In this document: piece by piece, positions 16,906 to 26,436 of the stretch
Numbering within the stretch: position 1 is the stretch's first letter
Layout: every line of letters starts with the position of its first letter
Source of the DNA: Geomonas diazotrophica
GTDB taxonomy: Bacteria > Desulfobacterota > Desulfuromonadia > Geobacterales > Geobacteraceae
Direction of reading: 5' to 3'
Assembly (NCBI RefSeq): GCF_018919385.1
Contig: NZ_JAHLMF010000006.1
Location: 186,001 to 250,000, forward strand
DNA length: 64,000 nt
Translations under genes and position numbers: made by a program
The notes under the pieces: model-generated
Database searches by the model: none
Seen by the model: only the letters and a program-made list of their open reading frames with translations
What the model was told of the DNA's origin: nothing

Positions 16906-18417
16906 TTAAAGGTCGAACCCGCAGTAGGAAAGGTTGAAGCTCTTGTTGCACAGCGGGAAGTCCGAGATCTGCCCCCCCCGGAGCGCCAGCGCGAGCCCGG
17001 TCCAGTTGTGGAAGGAGGGGTCGGTCACCTTGTAGCGCTGGAAGTGTCCCCGCGCGTCGGTAACCGCCACGTGACAGATCTCGCCGCGCCACCCTTCGGT
17101 GAGCGCCACGGCGAGATGGTCCCCCGCCACCTCGCGCACCGGGTTCGCCACGGAGACGCCGGGAAGCTGGGAGAGCTGTTCCTCGATGAAGTCGAGCGAC
17201 TTTTCGATCTCCAGCCAGCGCACCAGGGTCCTCGCGTAGACGTCGCCGCTCTTCGCGGTCTCCACAGGGATCTGGCTCATGCTGTAGATGCCGAAGGGGT
17301 GGTCGCGGCGGATGTCCCGGTTGAGGCCGCTGGCGCGGGCAGCCGGTCCCACCAGCCCCAGCTCGATCGCCGTCTGCTCGCTCACCACCCCGGCTCCCTC
17401 CAACCTGGCGAGCACCGACGGGGTATCCCAGAGGAGATCGACCGCGTTTTGCACCTCCTCGCGGGCCACCTTGATCCGGTCCGAGAGCTGCCCTGCCCCA
17501 TCGGCGGCGAGATCGAAGCGCACCCCACCCGGAAGGACCAGGTCGCGGCCGAAGCGGCTGCCGCAGATCCCCGCGGTCATGTTCAGAAAATCCCCGCGGA
17601 TCCTGCCGCAGAAGGAGGCGGTGGGGAGGTACCCGACGTCCCCCGCTATGGCGCCCAGGTCGCCGGTATGGTTCGCCAGCCGCTCCAGTTCGAGGGCGAT
17701 GCCGCGCACCACCTGGGCCCTGGCAGGCACCCGCGTCTCGGAAAGCGCCTCGACGACCATGGCGTAGGCGGTGCCGTGGCCGATGCTGGTGTCGCCCGCC
17801 ACGGTTTCCATGAGCTTGCGCATCCGCTCGCCCGGGCGCCCCTGCATCATCCGCTCGACCCCACGGTGCTGATAGCCGAGCGAGATCTCCAGGTGCATCA
17901 CCTCCTCGCCGAAACACTGGAAGCGGAAATGACCCGGCTCGATGATGCCGGCGTGCACCGGGCCGACCGCCACCTCGTGCACCTCCTGCCCCTCCACCCG
18001 GTAGAAGTCCATCACACCGATGGTGGGTGGGGGCTCGGGGGTCTCTCCGGGAAGTGAGCCCAGGGGGGGGGCGAAGCGAACCGGCTTGGGCCAGGGGTGC
18101 CCCTCCAGGTTCAGGTAGAACTGCTCGGCGATCTCGCGCTCGAACAGGTGCAGCTGCGGCGCCTGGGGCACCAGCGAGTAGAAGCTCTTGCCGGTGACCA
18201 GGGTGCTCATGACGCCAATGGTTGCGTGGCTCTTGAAGGAAAGGAGGCAGAACAGGCGCACCCCGTCCTCCTCCTGCATGCCGAAGTAGGAGACCACCCG
18301 CCAGCCGCCGGTAAGCGCGGTGAGAAGGGCCTGGGCGAAACGCTCCGGCGCGTGCTGCGGGATCTCCCGGCGCGACAAGACACCGCCGTTTTGGGTGAAG
18401 ACCATGGCCGGACTCAT
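16906..18417 (-). CDS. Hydrogenase-related large subunit (NuoC-NuoD/HycE-like), NiFe ligands missing
   Basis: 503 residues. Residues about 15-115 form a NuoC-like domain (HLFEREIAEQFYLNLEGHPWP) and the rest a NuoD/HycE-like domain (HRGVERMMQGR, ERLANHTGDLGAIAGDVGY). In [NiFe] hydrogenases the metal is held by an N-terminal CxxC after ER and a C-terminal DPCxxC. Here the first site reads ETVAGDTSIGHG (204-215), with A207 and T210 in place of the cysteines, and the end reads SFNLSYCGFDL. So the active-site metal cannot be bound in the usual way. This matches Ehr-type complexes, thought to couple electron transfer to ion pumping rather than make hydrogen. Its start overlaps the previous stop (ATGA). 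Confidence 0.88.
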   Translation of the reverse strand: MSPAMVFTQNGGVLSRREIPQHAPERFAQALLTALTGGWRVVSYFGMQEEDGVRLFCLLSFKSHATIGVMSTLVTGKSFYSLVPQAPQLHLFEREIAEQFYLNLEGHPWPKPVRFAPPLGSLPGETPEPPPTIGVMDFYRVEGQEVHEVAVGPVHAGIIEPGHFRFQCFGEEVMHLEISLGYQHRGVERMMQGRPGERMRKLMETVAGDTSIGHGTAYAMVVEALSETRVPARAQVVRGIALELERLANHTGDLGAIAGDVGYLPTASFCGRIRGDFLNMTAGICGSRFGRDLVLPGGVRFDLAADGAGQLSDRIKVAREEVQNAVDLLWDTPSVLARLEGAGVVSEQTAIELGLVGPAARASGLNRDIRRDHPFGIYSMSQIPVETAKSGDVYARTLVRWLEIEKSLDFIEEQLSQLPGVSVANPVREVAGDHLAVALTEGWRGEICHVAVTDARGHFQRYKVTDPSFHNWTGLALALRGGQISDFPLCNKSFNLSYCGFDL

Positions 18418-19847
18418 GCCTCACCTCCCAAAAGCCGCGCCGCCTCGTGCAGGAGTTCCTGCAGCGGCGACGGGATCCACACCCCCAGCAACAGCACGAG
18501 CCCCATCAGCACCAGGGGGGGAAGTACGGTAGGAGCGGCATCGCGGTAGCGGGTCCGCTCGAGGTCCGGCGGCAGCTCTCCCAGGACCACCGGGAGCACA
18601 GTGGAGGCCATGCCGATGAAGATCAGCGCCAGGAAGAGGAGGAACAGCCCGCCGGTCCAGTGGTTCCCCTGCCCGAAGGCCGAGGAGACGATCAGGAACT
18701 CGCTGACGAAGGGCGCGAAGGGTGGCGACCCGGTGATGGCGAGGAAGGCCGCCAGGAAGAGCGCCGCCGACCAGGGGGTGCGCCGGAGGGCGCCGCGCAC
18801 GAACTGGGTGCTCTTGGAGTTGAAGGCGCGGTGGATGTTGCCGCAGGAGAGAAAGAGCACCCCCTTGGTGAGGGAGTTGTTGATCATGTGCAAAAGCCCC
18901 GCGAAGAGCGCCCCCTTCCCCAGCCCGAGCGCCACCGCGATGATGCCGACGTGCTCGACGCTTGAGTAGGCGAGCATCCTCTTGAAGTCGCTCTGGCGCG
19001 CCATGAATACGGCGGCGAAGGCCATGGAGACGAGCCCCATGGTCAGGAGCACCTGCTGGAAGAGTGCCCCCTCACTGGAGGCGGCGGCCACCTGGTAGAC
19101 CCGCAACAGCGCCAAGAGGGCGCAGTTCACGAGTCCCCCCGCAAGGAGCGCCCCCACAAGCCCCGGGGCCTCGCCGTAGGCGTCTGGCTTCCAGGTGTGC
19201 AAGGGTGCGAGCCCCATCTTGGAGCCGAAGCCGACCAGCAGGAAGATGAAGGCGGCGTGGCGCCACCCCGGGTGCAGCGCAGCCGCGTCCCGGATCAGGG
19301 AGGGGAGCAGCAGGCTCACCTCCTGCTTGGCCACGATGGTGGAGTAGGCCAGGAAGAAGAGTCCCAAAAGGGCGATGGCGATCCCCACCGAGCAGATGAG
19401 GAGGTACTTCCAGGTCGCCTCGATGGAACGGGCATTGTGGTTGAAGTAGATGAGCGGCGCCATGGTCAGGGTGGTGGCCTCCAGCGCGATCCAGAGGAGC
19501 CCCAGGTGCTGCGAGACGACCACCAGCGAGGTCGCGGAGAGGCAGACCAGCAGCGAAGCGCAGAGGACCCGGTTCGGGCGCTTGAGCCGGTAGCTTAGGT
19601 ATCCCACCGCGTAGAAGGAGCAGATGGTGAAGAGAATGCTGTTGGCCATGAGCACCAGCTTGCCCAGGGCGTCGAGCAGTATCCATCCCGCCGGTGAAGC
19701 GGGGGGGGTGTGGACCAGGAGCGCGACGCTCACCCCGAGCTGCGCCAGGGAAAAGACGGGGAGCACCCAGACGCGCCTGCGGTTGTCCGGAACGAGCCAG
19801 GAAAATGCGGCGCCAAGAAGCGGAAGAAGGACCAGGGCCCACATCAT
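18414..19847 (-). CDS. Antiporter-like membrane subunit (HyfF/NuoN/NuoM-type)
   Basis: 477 residues, about 14 predicted TM helices. Conserved proton-channel features of Mrp/complex I antiporter subunits: the TM5 glutamate in LLWIALEATTLT and the lysine in EATWKYLLICSVGIA, then KMGLAPLHTWKPDAYGEAPG with its lysines, and LAYSSVEHVGIIAV. These make it a candidate proton- or sodium-translocating subunit of the Ehr-type complex. It follows the HyfE-like gene by 4 bases and overlaps the large-subunit gene. Confidence 0.88.
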   Translation of the reverse strand: MMWALVLLPLLGAAFSWLVPDNRRRVWVLPVFSLAQLGVSVALLVHTPPASPAGWILLDALGKLVLMANSILFTICSFYAVGYLSYRLKRPNRVLCASLLVCLSATSLVVVSQHLGLLWIALEATTLTMAPLIYFNHNARSIEATWKYLLICSVGIAIALLGLFFLAYSTIVAKQEVSLLLPSLIRDAAALHPGWRHAAFIFLLVGFGSKMGLAPLHTWKPDAYGEAPGLVGALLAGGLVNCALLALLRVYQVAAASSEGALFQQVLLTMGLVSMAFAAVFMARQSDFKRMLAYSSVEHVGIIAVALGLGKGALFAGLLHMINNSLTKGVLFLSCGNIHRAFNSKSTQFVRGALRRTPWSAALFLAAFLAITGSPPFAPFVSEFLIVSSAFGQGNHWTGGLFLLFLALIFIGMASTVLPVVLGELPPDLERTRYRDAAPTVLPPLVLMGLVLLLGVWIPSPLQELLHEAARLLGGEA

Positions 19848-19851
19848 GTCG

Positions 19852-20493
19852 CTATTCCTCCCTCAGCGCGGAGAGTCTCGAGGTGTCGATGCTCGAGAAC
19901 TCGCGGCTGATGTGGTTGATGACGATCCCCATGACGAAGATGCCGACCAGGAGGTCGAGGAGCGCCCCCGCCTCCACCATGACCGGCATGGCGTCGGCGA
20001 GAAGCAGGCCGAACAGGAAGATGCCGTTCTCCATGAGGAGGTACCCCAGCACCTGCGAGATCGCCTTGCGCCTCCCCATGAGCACCAGGAAGCCGCTCAT
20101 GAGCGTCGCGGCGGCGGCCGGCACGATCAGGAGCCCCTCGTGCTCAGGAGCGAGCGGGAGCCTGGCGGCGAAGATGAAGGCGAGCGAGGTGAAGAGCGCC
20201 CCCAGCACCAGCGAGGGGATGTAGCCGATGAAGGGAGAGAACTCGCGCTCGATCTCGGCCTTTTTGATGGCACGGATGATCAGGACCGGGATCAGCCCCC
20301 CCTTGACCAGGATGATGCTCACGACGATGAAGCTGACGTGCCAGGAGAAGGGGTGCACCAGCGCCGGGAGCGTCCCGAGCAGCACCCCCTGCACCGCCAC
20401 GCAGCGCACCGAGAAGGCGAGCCGGCTGGTGCCCAGGACGGCGAAATTGATCAAAAGGCAGAGTACCAGCAGCTGGTCGGCCAGGGAATTCAT
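19852..20493 (-). CDS. HyfE-like membrane subunit
   Basis: 213 residues with about 6-7 TM helices (LLVLCLLINFAVLGTSRLAF, WHVSFIVVSIILVKGGLIPVL, LLLADAMPVMVEAGALLDLL). Size and pattern match HyfE of hydrogenase-4, a NuoK/MrpC-like subunit extended at both ends. The glutamate in VEAGALLDLLVGIFVMGIVI, inside a helix, resembles a NuoK-type channel residue. It starts 5 bases after the HyfC-like gene with GAGGTGA as ribosome-binding site. Confidence 0.82.
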   Translation of the reverse strand: MNSLADQLLVLCLLINFAVLGTSRLAFSVRCVAVQGVLLGTLPALVHPFSWHVSFIVVSIILVKGGLIPVLIIRAIKKAEIEREFSPFIGYIPSLVLGALFTSLAFIFAARLPLAPEHEGLLIVPAAAATLMSGFLVLMGRRKAISQVLGYLLMENGIFLFGLLLADAMPVMVEAGALLDLLVGIFVMGIVINHISREFSSIDTSRLSALREE

Positions 20494-20497
20494 AGGG

Positions 20498-21406
20498 TCA
20501 CCTCACAACCAGAACCAGGGAGAATGCGGTCAGGATCAGCGCCGCCACCAAAAGCTGCGGCACGCGGATCAGCCTCAGGCGTGCCATCACCGACTCGACC
20601 ACCCCGATGGCCACGGCGAGGAGGAGCATCCCCGCCGCGAACACCACCCAGTCGACATAGGGGTTGCCGGAGGCAAAGGGGAGCGCGATGTTCACGAAGA
20701 GGGCGCCCAAAAGGTAGAGCTTCAGCGCGGCGCCGTAGAGGACGCAGCTGAAGTAGGGGCCGCTGTGGTCCAGCACCATCACCTCGTGGATCATGGTGAG
20801 CTCGAGGTGGGTGTTGGGATCGTCGAAGGGGATGCGGCAGTTCTCCGCCAAAAGTACCACGAAGAGGCCGGCCAGAAGCAGGAGGAGCGAGGCGCCGGTC
20901 GCCATCCAGACCGGGAGCGTCACGTGCTGCAGCATGGGGGTGAGGCTCATGGTCCCGGAGAGTCTGGTCAGGGTGATCAGCGCGAAGAAGAGCGTCGGCT
21001 CGGCAAGACAGGAGAAGCTCACCTCGCGTGCCGCCCCCATCCCCTCGAAGCTGGAGGCGGTGTCGAGCGCCGCCGTCGTGGTGAAGAAACGCCCCAGGGC
21101 GAAGAGGTAGGCGAAGAGGATCATGTCCCCCTCGAAGGAGACCGGGGCCGGGTGCTTGCCCAGCGGCACCAAAAGCGCGGCAAACAAGGTGGCGGCAAGG
21201 GTGACCACCGGCCCGGCGCGGAAGATCCAGGTGGTGCTGTCGGAGAGGACGATCCCCTTTTTCATGAGCCGAGCCATGTCGTAGTAGGGCTGCAGGAAGG
21301 GAGCGCCCACCCGCCCGGCGAAGGCCGCCTTGGTCTTGCCGATCACCCCCAGTAACAGCGGGGGCATGGCCAGCACCAGCACCACGTGGAAGATTGTGTC
21401 GATCAT
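20498..21406 (-). CDS. NuoH/HyfC-like membrane subunit
   Basis: 302 residues from ATG 21406, selected because AGGAG lies 6 bases before it; a TTG two codons upstream overlaps that spacer. Eight predicted TM helices. NuoH-family signatures: GAPFLQPYYDMARLMKK, SFEGMGAAREVSFSCLAEP, AENCRIPFDDPNTHLELTMI and HEVMVLDHSGPY. This subunit links the peripheral arm (NuoB/NuoCD-like parts) to the membrane arm and, in complex I, forms much of the quinone site. It is second in the operon, behind the NuoL-like gene. Confidence 0.9.
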   Translation of the reverse strand: MIDTIFHVVLVLAMPPLLLGVIGKTKAAFAGRVGAPFLQPYYDMARLMKKGIVLSDSTTWIFRAGPVVTLAATLFAALLVPLGKHPAPVSFEGDMILFAYLFALGRFFTTTAALDTASSFEGMGAAREVSFSCLAEPTLFFALITLTRLSGTMSLTPMLQHVTLPVWMATGASLLLLLAGLFVVLLAENCRIPFDDPNTHLELTMIHEVMVLDHSGPYFSCVLYGAALKLYLLGALFVNIALPFASGNPYVDWVVFAAGMLLLAVAIGVVESVMARLRLIRVPQLLVAALILTAFSLVLVVR

Positions 21407-21507
21407 GTCCAACTCCTATTGAGTAAGAGTCGCTCAGGGTTTCGTTGTTGCGTTCTTGTTGCCTTCCCCATGCTCTCCCTCTCCCCCTGGGAGAGGGCAC
21501 TCTCATC

Positions 21508-23484
21508 TTAATGCACCCACAAAAGGAGCAGCATCAGCGTCACGAAGATGTAGAGGATGTAGATCTGCACCTCGCCGTGCTGCAGTCGTCTCACGAAGGC
21601 GCAGGCGATCCCGGCGACGCTCAGAACCGGCAGCACCACCCGATGCAACAGGGTCTCTTCGGGGTGATACGTGAAGTGCGCCACGGCAGGAGCAAGGCCG
21701 CTCACGGGGTCCACGGTGATCCGGGTGCGGATCAGGGCGCCGGACAGCGATGAGAAAAAGGCGCCGAAAGAGCTGCCGGTGTACTGGATGCGCGGCGAAG
21801 GGCGCAGATAGCCGCACCCCCAGGTCGAAGCGGTGGCGGTGCGCCCCTTGGTCTTCCCCTGCAGGAACAGGAACAGCCCCGCTGCCAAACAGATCACGCT
21901 CCCCCCCGCCAGCGTGAACCAGACCGGTGCTATGGGGAGCGCCATCGAGCGTGCCAGATCGGGGGCGAGCCCCCTGATTGCGGGCTGCACCAGGGCCAGG
22001 AAGAGCTGCGGGAAAAGGCCTCCGGTGAGGGCGAGGCATGCCAGCAGGGCGATGGGGGCGAGCATGGTCCCGGTCGCCTCGTGGGCCTTGGCTGCGGCGG
22101 CCGTGCGGGGCTCGCCCAGGAACGCGATGCCGTAGAGCTTCACGAAGGAGATCACCGCGACACCCCCCACCAGCGCCAGCACCGGCGCCCCGAGGGCCAA
22201 AAAGGGCTGGCCGGCGCGCGCCTCTCCGAAGAAACCGAGATACAGGAGCATCTCGCTGGCAAAGCCGTTGAAGGGGGGGAGTCCGCAGATGGCGACGGCG
22301 CCGCACAGGGTGAAGAATGCGGTGTAGGGAAGCCGGCGCGCCAGCCCCCCCATCCGGTCCAGGTCGCGGGTGCCGGCGGCGTGCATGACGCTCCCGGCGC
22401 AGAAAAAGAGCAGCGGCTTGAAGATGACGTGGTTCAGCACGTGGAAGAGCGCACCGGCGAGCCCCAGGAAGGCGAGCCGCTGGTTCCCGGTCCCCTCCCC
22501 CAGGAGGAACATCCCGATACCCGCGCTGATGATGCCGAGGTTCTCGATGCTGCTGTAGGCCAAAAGGCGCTTGATGTCCTTCTGTGCAGAGGCGACGCAG
22601 ATCCCCATCACGGCCGAGGCGAGGCCCGCCACGACGAGAACCCCGCCCCACCAGAGGGGGCGCTCCGGGAAGAAGGAGATCACGCGCAGGATGCCGTACA
22701 CCCCGATCTTCAGCATGACGCCGGAGAGAATGGCCGAGACGTGGCTCGGGGCGTTGGCGTGCGCGGAGGGGAGCCACAGGTGCAGCGGCATGATGCCCGC
22801 CTTGGAGCCGAAACCGGCCAGGGCGAGCCAGAACAGGGTGGCGGCAAGCCCCGCGCCGACGGCGAGGGAGCCGGCCGCGGGAAAGCCGAAACTGCCGGTG
22901 ATCATGAACAAAGAGGCGAACAGGAGCAAAAGCGCCGCTCCACCCAGGTGGCTCGCCACCAGGTAGACGGTCCCGGCGCCACGCACCTCTCCCTCGCGGT
23001 GCTCCGCGACCAGCAGGAAGTAGCCGGAAAGCGCCATGAGCTCCCACGCCATCACGAACAGCGCTCCGTTACGGGACACCACCACGAGCGCCATGGCGCA
23101 GGCCAGCAAACCGTAAAAAAAGGTGACGCTTCTTTGGGAGCTGTGCGAGGCGGCGGGCCAGTAACCGAGGGCGTAGAGGGAGCCGGCGGGGAAGATCAGG
23201 AAGATGGGGATCAAAAAGAATAGAGAAAGAGGGTCTAGGGCGACTTCGCAGGGGCCGAAGGGGAGGTTCCAGTTCAGGAGGAAGCTTGCTTCTCCTCCCC
23301 CGAGCAGCAGGTAGAGAAGAGACGGTAACGCGAGGAGAGAGCTTGTCAGCGCGGCTACCGAGGCCAGCCGTTGTCCGAGTGTCCCGTCTCTCAACAAAAG
23401 ACCGGGGAGCCCCGAACAGCCGGCTAGAGCTATTGAGCAAAGGACCAGGGAAGCCGGGTCCCGCATCATGTCAAAAAACAACAT
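21508..23484 (-). CDS. NuoL/HyfB-like antiporter subunit (copy 1)
   Basis: 658 residues, about 16 TM helices. Key sites: [20 protein letters not shown] (TM5 glutamate), [20 protein letters not shown] (TM7-8 lysine and histidine), [15 protein letters not shown], and [17 protein letters not shown]. The C-terminal domain contains [20 protein letters not shown], shared almost word for word with the second NuoL-like protein at 26.7-28.7 kb. It begins the operon with AAGGGTGGG before ATG 23484; a TTGACA-17-TATGGT promoter lies about 170 bases upstream. First gene of the Ehr-type operon. Confidence 0.9.
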   Translation of the reverse strand: MLFFDMMRDPASLVLCSIALAGCSGLPGLLLRDGTLGQRLASVAALTSSLLALPSLLYLLLGGGEASFLLNWNLPFGPCEVALDPLSLFFLIPIFLIFPAGSLYALGYWPAASHSSQRSVTFFYGLLACAMALVVVSRNGALFVMAWELMALSGYFLLVAEHREGEVRGAGTVYLVASHLGGAALLLLFASLFMITGSFGFPAAGSLAVGAGLAATLFWLALAGFGSKAGIMPLHLWLPSAHANAPSHVSAILSGVMLKIGVYGILRVISFFPERPLWWGGVLVVAGLASAVMGICVASAQKDIKRLLAYSSIENLGIISAGIGMFLLGEGTGNQRLAFLGLAGALFHVLNHVIFKPLLFFCAGSVMHAAGTRDLDRMGGLARRLPYTAFFTLCGAVAICGLPPFNGFASEMLLYLGFFGEARAGQPFLALGAPVLALVGGVAVISFVKLYGIAFLGEPRTAAAAKAHEATGTMLAPIALLACLALTGGLFPQLFLALVQPAIRGLAPDLARSMALPIAPVWFTLAGGSVICLAAGLFLFLQGKTKGRTATASTWGCGYLRPSPRIQYTGSSFGAFFSSLSGALIRTRITVDPVSGLAPAVAHFTYHPEETLLHRVVLPVLSVAGIACAFVRRLQHGEVQIYILYIFVTLMLLLLWVH

Positions 23485-23882
23485 AACCCACCCTTTCGAA
23501 CCAGGAACGGATCTTCAATCTGCCCATCGAGTTTCAACCTCCCGCCCGGCCGGGATGCCGGCGGTGCGGGAGGGGAGCAAGGCTGCCAGAGCTGCCACTT
23601 TTCCCTTCAACCGCAGCGACTGGGTGTCGATACGGTATACAGGGGCGACAGGGACCTCACCATACTCCCTGAAAATCGATTTGTCAAAAAAAGATTGTTA
23701 ATCTCGCAAGGAAGGCAGATAGAACAACAATACTGGCGGAGTACCTTGTTTTCAAGCGGTCTGACGTTATCATTGAGCACGGATCTCTTTTTTGTTTCGA
23801 ACATTGTTATAGGAATAAGGACTGCGACGTTTTTTTGCGGCGCCGTCGAGAACTGTTACCACTGGATGAAAGGAGGGAGGCT
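23485..23882. other. Divergent intergenic region between the Ehr operon and the cytochrome/NrfD operon
   Basis: No coding frame is supported. It holds the Ehr-operon promoter (23659-23687, minus) and its leader of about 170 bases, which contains a strong imperfect hairpin at 23539-23572 (outer arms CTCCCGC/GCGGGAG, inner GCCGG/CCGGC) without a T run. The half nearer the cytochrome gene is AT-rich, with T runs at about 23789-23796 and 23831-23836, and ends in the GGAGGGAGG ribosome-binding site. I could not identify a clear plus-strand promoter. Confidence 0.5.
23659..23687 (-). promoter_or_regulatory. Sigma-70-type promoter of the Ehr operon
   Basis: On the minus strand TTGACA (23687-23682), a 17-base spacer and TATGGT (23664-23659). 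The -35 is perfect and the -10 matches four of six. Predicted transcription start near 23652. Confidence 0.55.
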
Positions 23883-24359
23883 GTGAAGAGTCATGTTTGG
23901 CGCCCGCTAGTCGTGGTGCTGGCGGTAATCGCCGTGGTGCTGGTGGCCCGCAAGTTCCTGGTCCCCGCCGATTTCGGGATCGGCGCGAGGGGGTACATGT
24001 ACGGCTGGCACCGCGCCGGCAACGAGCAGCAGTGGAAAGAGGTGAAGGTGAAGTACAAGACCGCCGCGTTCTGCAAGGATTGCCACCGCGACAAGTACGA
24101 CGAGATAAAGGAGTCGCCGCATCGCAACATCAACTGCGAGAACTGTCACGGCCCCGCCCTCAACCACCCGGACGATCCCAAGTCGCTCACCATCGACCGC
24201 AGCCGGGAACTCTGCGCCCGCTGCCACACCCGCCTCCCCTACCCCAACAGCAGCCGCGGCGCGATGAAGGGGATCGATCCCAAGAGCCACAACGTCGGTC
24301 TGGACTGCGTCACCTGCCACTGGCCGCACGATCCCAGGAAGGAGGGGCACAAGAGATGA
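23883..24359 (+). CDS. Membrane-anchored tetraheme cytochrome c
   Basis: 158 residues from GTG 23883, chosen because AAAGGAGGGAGG directly precedes it; an upstream ATG at 23835 would add a charged tail before the membrane segment. An N-terminal TM/signal anchor (VWRPLVVVLAVIAVVLVA, 5-22) is followed by four CxxCH heme sites: CKDCH (64), CENCH (85), CARCH (111) and CVTCH (142). Additional histidines (SPH, NHP, SHN, WPH) can serve as distal ligands. The layout fits the small cytochrome of periplasmic quinone-linked oxidoreductases. Stop and next start overlap (ATGA), and the three genes form one operon. Confidence 0.9.
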   Translation: MKSHVWRPLVVVLAVIAVVLVARKFLVPADFGIGARGYMYGWHRAGNEQQWKEVKVKYKTAAFCKDCHRDKYDEIKESPHRNINCENCHGPALNHPDDPKSLTIDRSRELCARCHTRLPYPNSSRGAMKGIDPKSHNVGLDCVTCHWPHDPRKEGHKR

Positions 24360-25138
24360 TTTCGAGACGATCCTTCTGCAAGAAATCCCTGCTCATCGCG
24401 GGCGGTCTGGCGATTCCCCTATCCTGCCTGGAACTCTTCGATCCCAAGCGGCTTTTGGCCGAGAAGGACGAGAAGGGGCCGCGCTGGGTCTTTCTGGTGG
24501 ATACCCGGAAATGCGTGGGGTGCGGCTTCTGCGTCAAGGGGTGCAAGGTGGAGAACGAGGTCCCCTACGACGCCAACGTGACCCGCACCTGGGTGGAACG
24601 CTACGTGGTGACCAAAGACGGCAAGACCCATATCGACTCCCCGAAGGGGGCGCGCGACGGCTTCCCCAACAAGGGGATCGACATCGGCCACGGCAAGCTG
24701 GAAGAGATCAGGGACGAGGATATCGAGAAGGCCTTCTTCGTGCCCAAGCTCTGCAACCAGTGCGACAACCCGCCCTGCGTCCAGGTCTGCCCGGTAGGCG
24801 CCACCTACCAGACCGCGGACGGCGTGGTACTGGTGGACCGCAACTGGTGCATCGGTTGCGGCTACTGCATCATGGGATGCCCCTACGGGGTGCGCTTTTT
24901 CCATCCGGTCTTCCACGTGGCCGAGAAGTGCAACTTCTGCTACCACCGCATCACCAAGGGGATGCAGACCGCCTGCGTCGACAGCTGCGCCTTCGGTGCC
25001 CGGCGCGTGGGGAACCTAAGGGATCCGGAAGACCCGGTGACCAAGATCATCATGACCGAGCGGGTCAACGTGCTCAAAGAAGAGTACGGCACCAAGCCGC
25101 AGGTCTTCTACCTCGGCCTGTCCAAGGAGGTGAAATAG
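24356..25138 (+). CDS. Periplasmic four-cluster ferredoxin subunit (NrfC/HybA/PsrB type) with Tat signal
   Basis: 260 residues. The N terminus MISRRSFCKKSLLIAGGLAI is a twin-arginine-type signal with RRSFCK. Four [4Fe-4S] binding sets follow: CVGCGFCVKGC (53-63), CNQCDNPPCVQVCP, CIGCGYCIMGCP with the linked CNFCYH, and a final C in TACVDSCAFGA. This is the electron-transfer subunit that bridges an NrfD-type quinone subunit to a partner, here the tetraheme cytochrome rather than a molybdopterin enzyme, since none is encoded nearby. Coupled upstream by ATGA and 2 bases before the NrfD gene. Confidence 0.92.
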   Translation: MISRRSFCKKSLLIAGGLAIPLSCLELFDPKRLLAEKDEKGPRWVFLVDTRKCVGCGFCVKGCKVENEVPYDANVTRTWVERYVVTKDGKTHIDSPKGARDGFPNKGIDIGHGKLEEIRDEDIEKAFFVPKLCNQCDNPPCVQVCPVGATYQTADGVVLVDRNWCIGCGYCIMGCPYGVRFFHPVFHVAEKCNFCYHRITKGMQTACVDSCAFGARRVGNLRDPEDPVTKIIMTERVNVLKEEYGTKPQVFYLGLSKEVK

Positions 25139-25140
25139 CC

Positions 25141-26388
25141 ATGGTGCACGGAGAAGCCTGGACCATAAAGGAGTTTTTCACCTATCCCAACGAGTACATC
25201 TACTGGACCATCCAGATTGTCATGTACCCCTTCATGACCGGCCTCGTGGCCGGAGCCTTCGTCCTCTCCTCGCTGTACCACGTCTTCGGGGTGAAGCAGT
25301 TGAAGGGGATCGCGCGCTTCTCGCTGGTCTTCTCGTTCGCGCTGCTGCCGGTCGCCATGCTGCCCCTTTTGATGCACCTGCAGCAGCCGCTGCGCGGCAT
25401 CGAGGTGATGCTGACGCCGCATTTCACCTCAGCCATCGCCGCCTTCGGCATCGTCTTCAGCACCTACGGCATGATCGTCGCCTCCGAGCTCTGGTTCATG
25501 TACCGCAAGCACTTCGTGGAGACCGCGCAGTCGCTAAAGGCAATCGAGGGGCGCAGCGCGCTGCAGCAGGCGCAGTACCTGCTGTTCAGCATCCTGACAC
25601 TTGGCGCATGGGACATCTCGCACGAGGCGCTCGAGGCCGACGAGCGGGCGGTCAAGAAGCTCGCCGGAGCCGGCATCCCGGTCGCATGCTTCCTGCACGG
25701 CTACGCCGGTTTCATCTTCGGCTCGGTGAAGGCGAACGCGCTCTGGATGACGCCGCTCATGCCGGTCATCTTCATCTGTTCCGCGGTCGTATCCGGTATC
25801 GCCCTCTGCATCCTGACCTACATCCTCACCATGGAAATCAGGAAGCAGCTGGCGCTTCGGCACAGGCTCGCCCACCCGGAGCTCCCCTCCATGGACGAAT
25901 TGAAGAGCGCCGAGTCGCACGTGGTGGCGATGACCTCGCGCTACCTGCTCATGTTCATGGTGGCGGCGATCACGCTGGAACTTTTGGACCTGATCTTCAG
26001 GGGGTACACCGCGGTGAAGTCGTGGGACATCCTGAGAAGCGTCATCTACGAGCGGGACTTCGTGAACATCTTCGTGGTGCAGTATGGGCTTGGAAACCTG
26101 GTTCCCTTTGTCCTGTTCCTGATCCCGGGGTTGACCATCCGGCGGGCCGTGGTGGGGACCGTGCTGGTGCTCCTCGGCGTCTTCATGATGCGCTGGAACG
26201 TCGTCATCGGCGGGCAGGCCTTCTCCTCATCCTTCTCCGGCTTCATGCACTACGTCCTACCGCTGTGGCCGGACAGCATGGAAACGCTGAAGGAAGGGCT
26301 GGTCGGCGCCCTCATCGTCGCCGGGACCCCCTTCTGCATCTTCTACCTGCTGAACAAGGTGATGCCGGTGTTCAAGGAAACGCATTAA
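25141..26388 (+). CDS. NrfD/PsrC-family quinone-interacting membrane subunit
   Basis: 415 residues, about 9-10 TM helices. NrfD-family features: FMTGLVAGAFVLSSLYHVFG, ALLPVAMLPLLMHLQQPLRG and AGAGIPVACFLHGYAGFIFG-type segments (the last reads GIPVACFLHGYAGFIFGS). The family oxidises or reduces quinol at the membrane and passes electrons to the periplasmic Fe-S subunit. With the two genes before it this makes a complete quinone-to-cytochrome module similar in composition to Geobacter Cbc-type complexes containing an NrfD homologue. The gene ends just before a heptamer array and a palindromic element that separate it from a convergent NuoL-like gene. Confidence 0.9.
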   Translation: MVHGEAWTIKEFFTYPNEYIYWTIQIVMYPFMTGLVAGAFVLSSLYHVFGVKQLKGIARFSLVFSFALLPVAMLPLLMHLQQPLRGIEVMLTPHFTSAIAAFGIVFSTYGMIVASELWFMYRKHFVETAQSLKAIEGRSALQQAQYLLFSILTLGAWDISHEALEADERAVKKLAGAGIPVACFLHGYAGFIFGSVKANALWMTPLMPVIFICSAVVSGIALCILTYILTMEIRKQLALRHRLAHPELPSMDELKSAESHVVAMTSRYLLMFMVAAITLELLDLIFRGYTAVKSWDILRSVIYERDFVNIFVVQYGLGNLVPFVLFLIPGLTIRRAVVGTVLVLLGVFMMRWNVVIGGQAFSSSFSGFMHYVLPLWPDSMETLKEGLVGALIVAGTPFCIFYLLNKVMPVFKETH

Positions 26389-26394
26389 CGGCGG

Positions 26395-26436
26395 TTCTAC
26401 GTTCTAGGTTCTACGTTCTAGGTTCTAGGTTCTACG
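26395..26436. repeat. Tandem heptamer array TTCTACG/TTCTAGG
   Basis: Six exact 7-base units, alternating TTCTACG and TTCTAGG, start 7 bases after the NrfD stop. No coding role. Comparable in style to the hexamer array at 35953-35988, but with a different unit. Confidence 0.85.
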
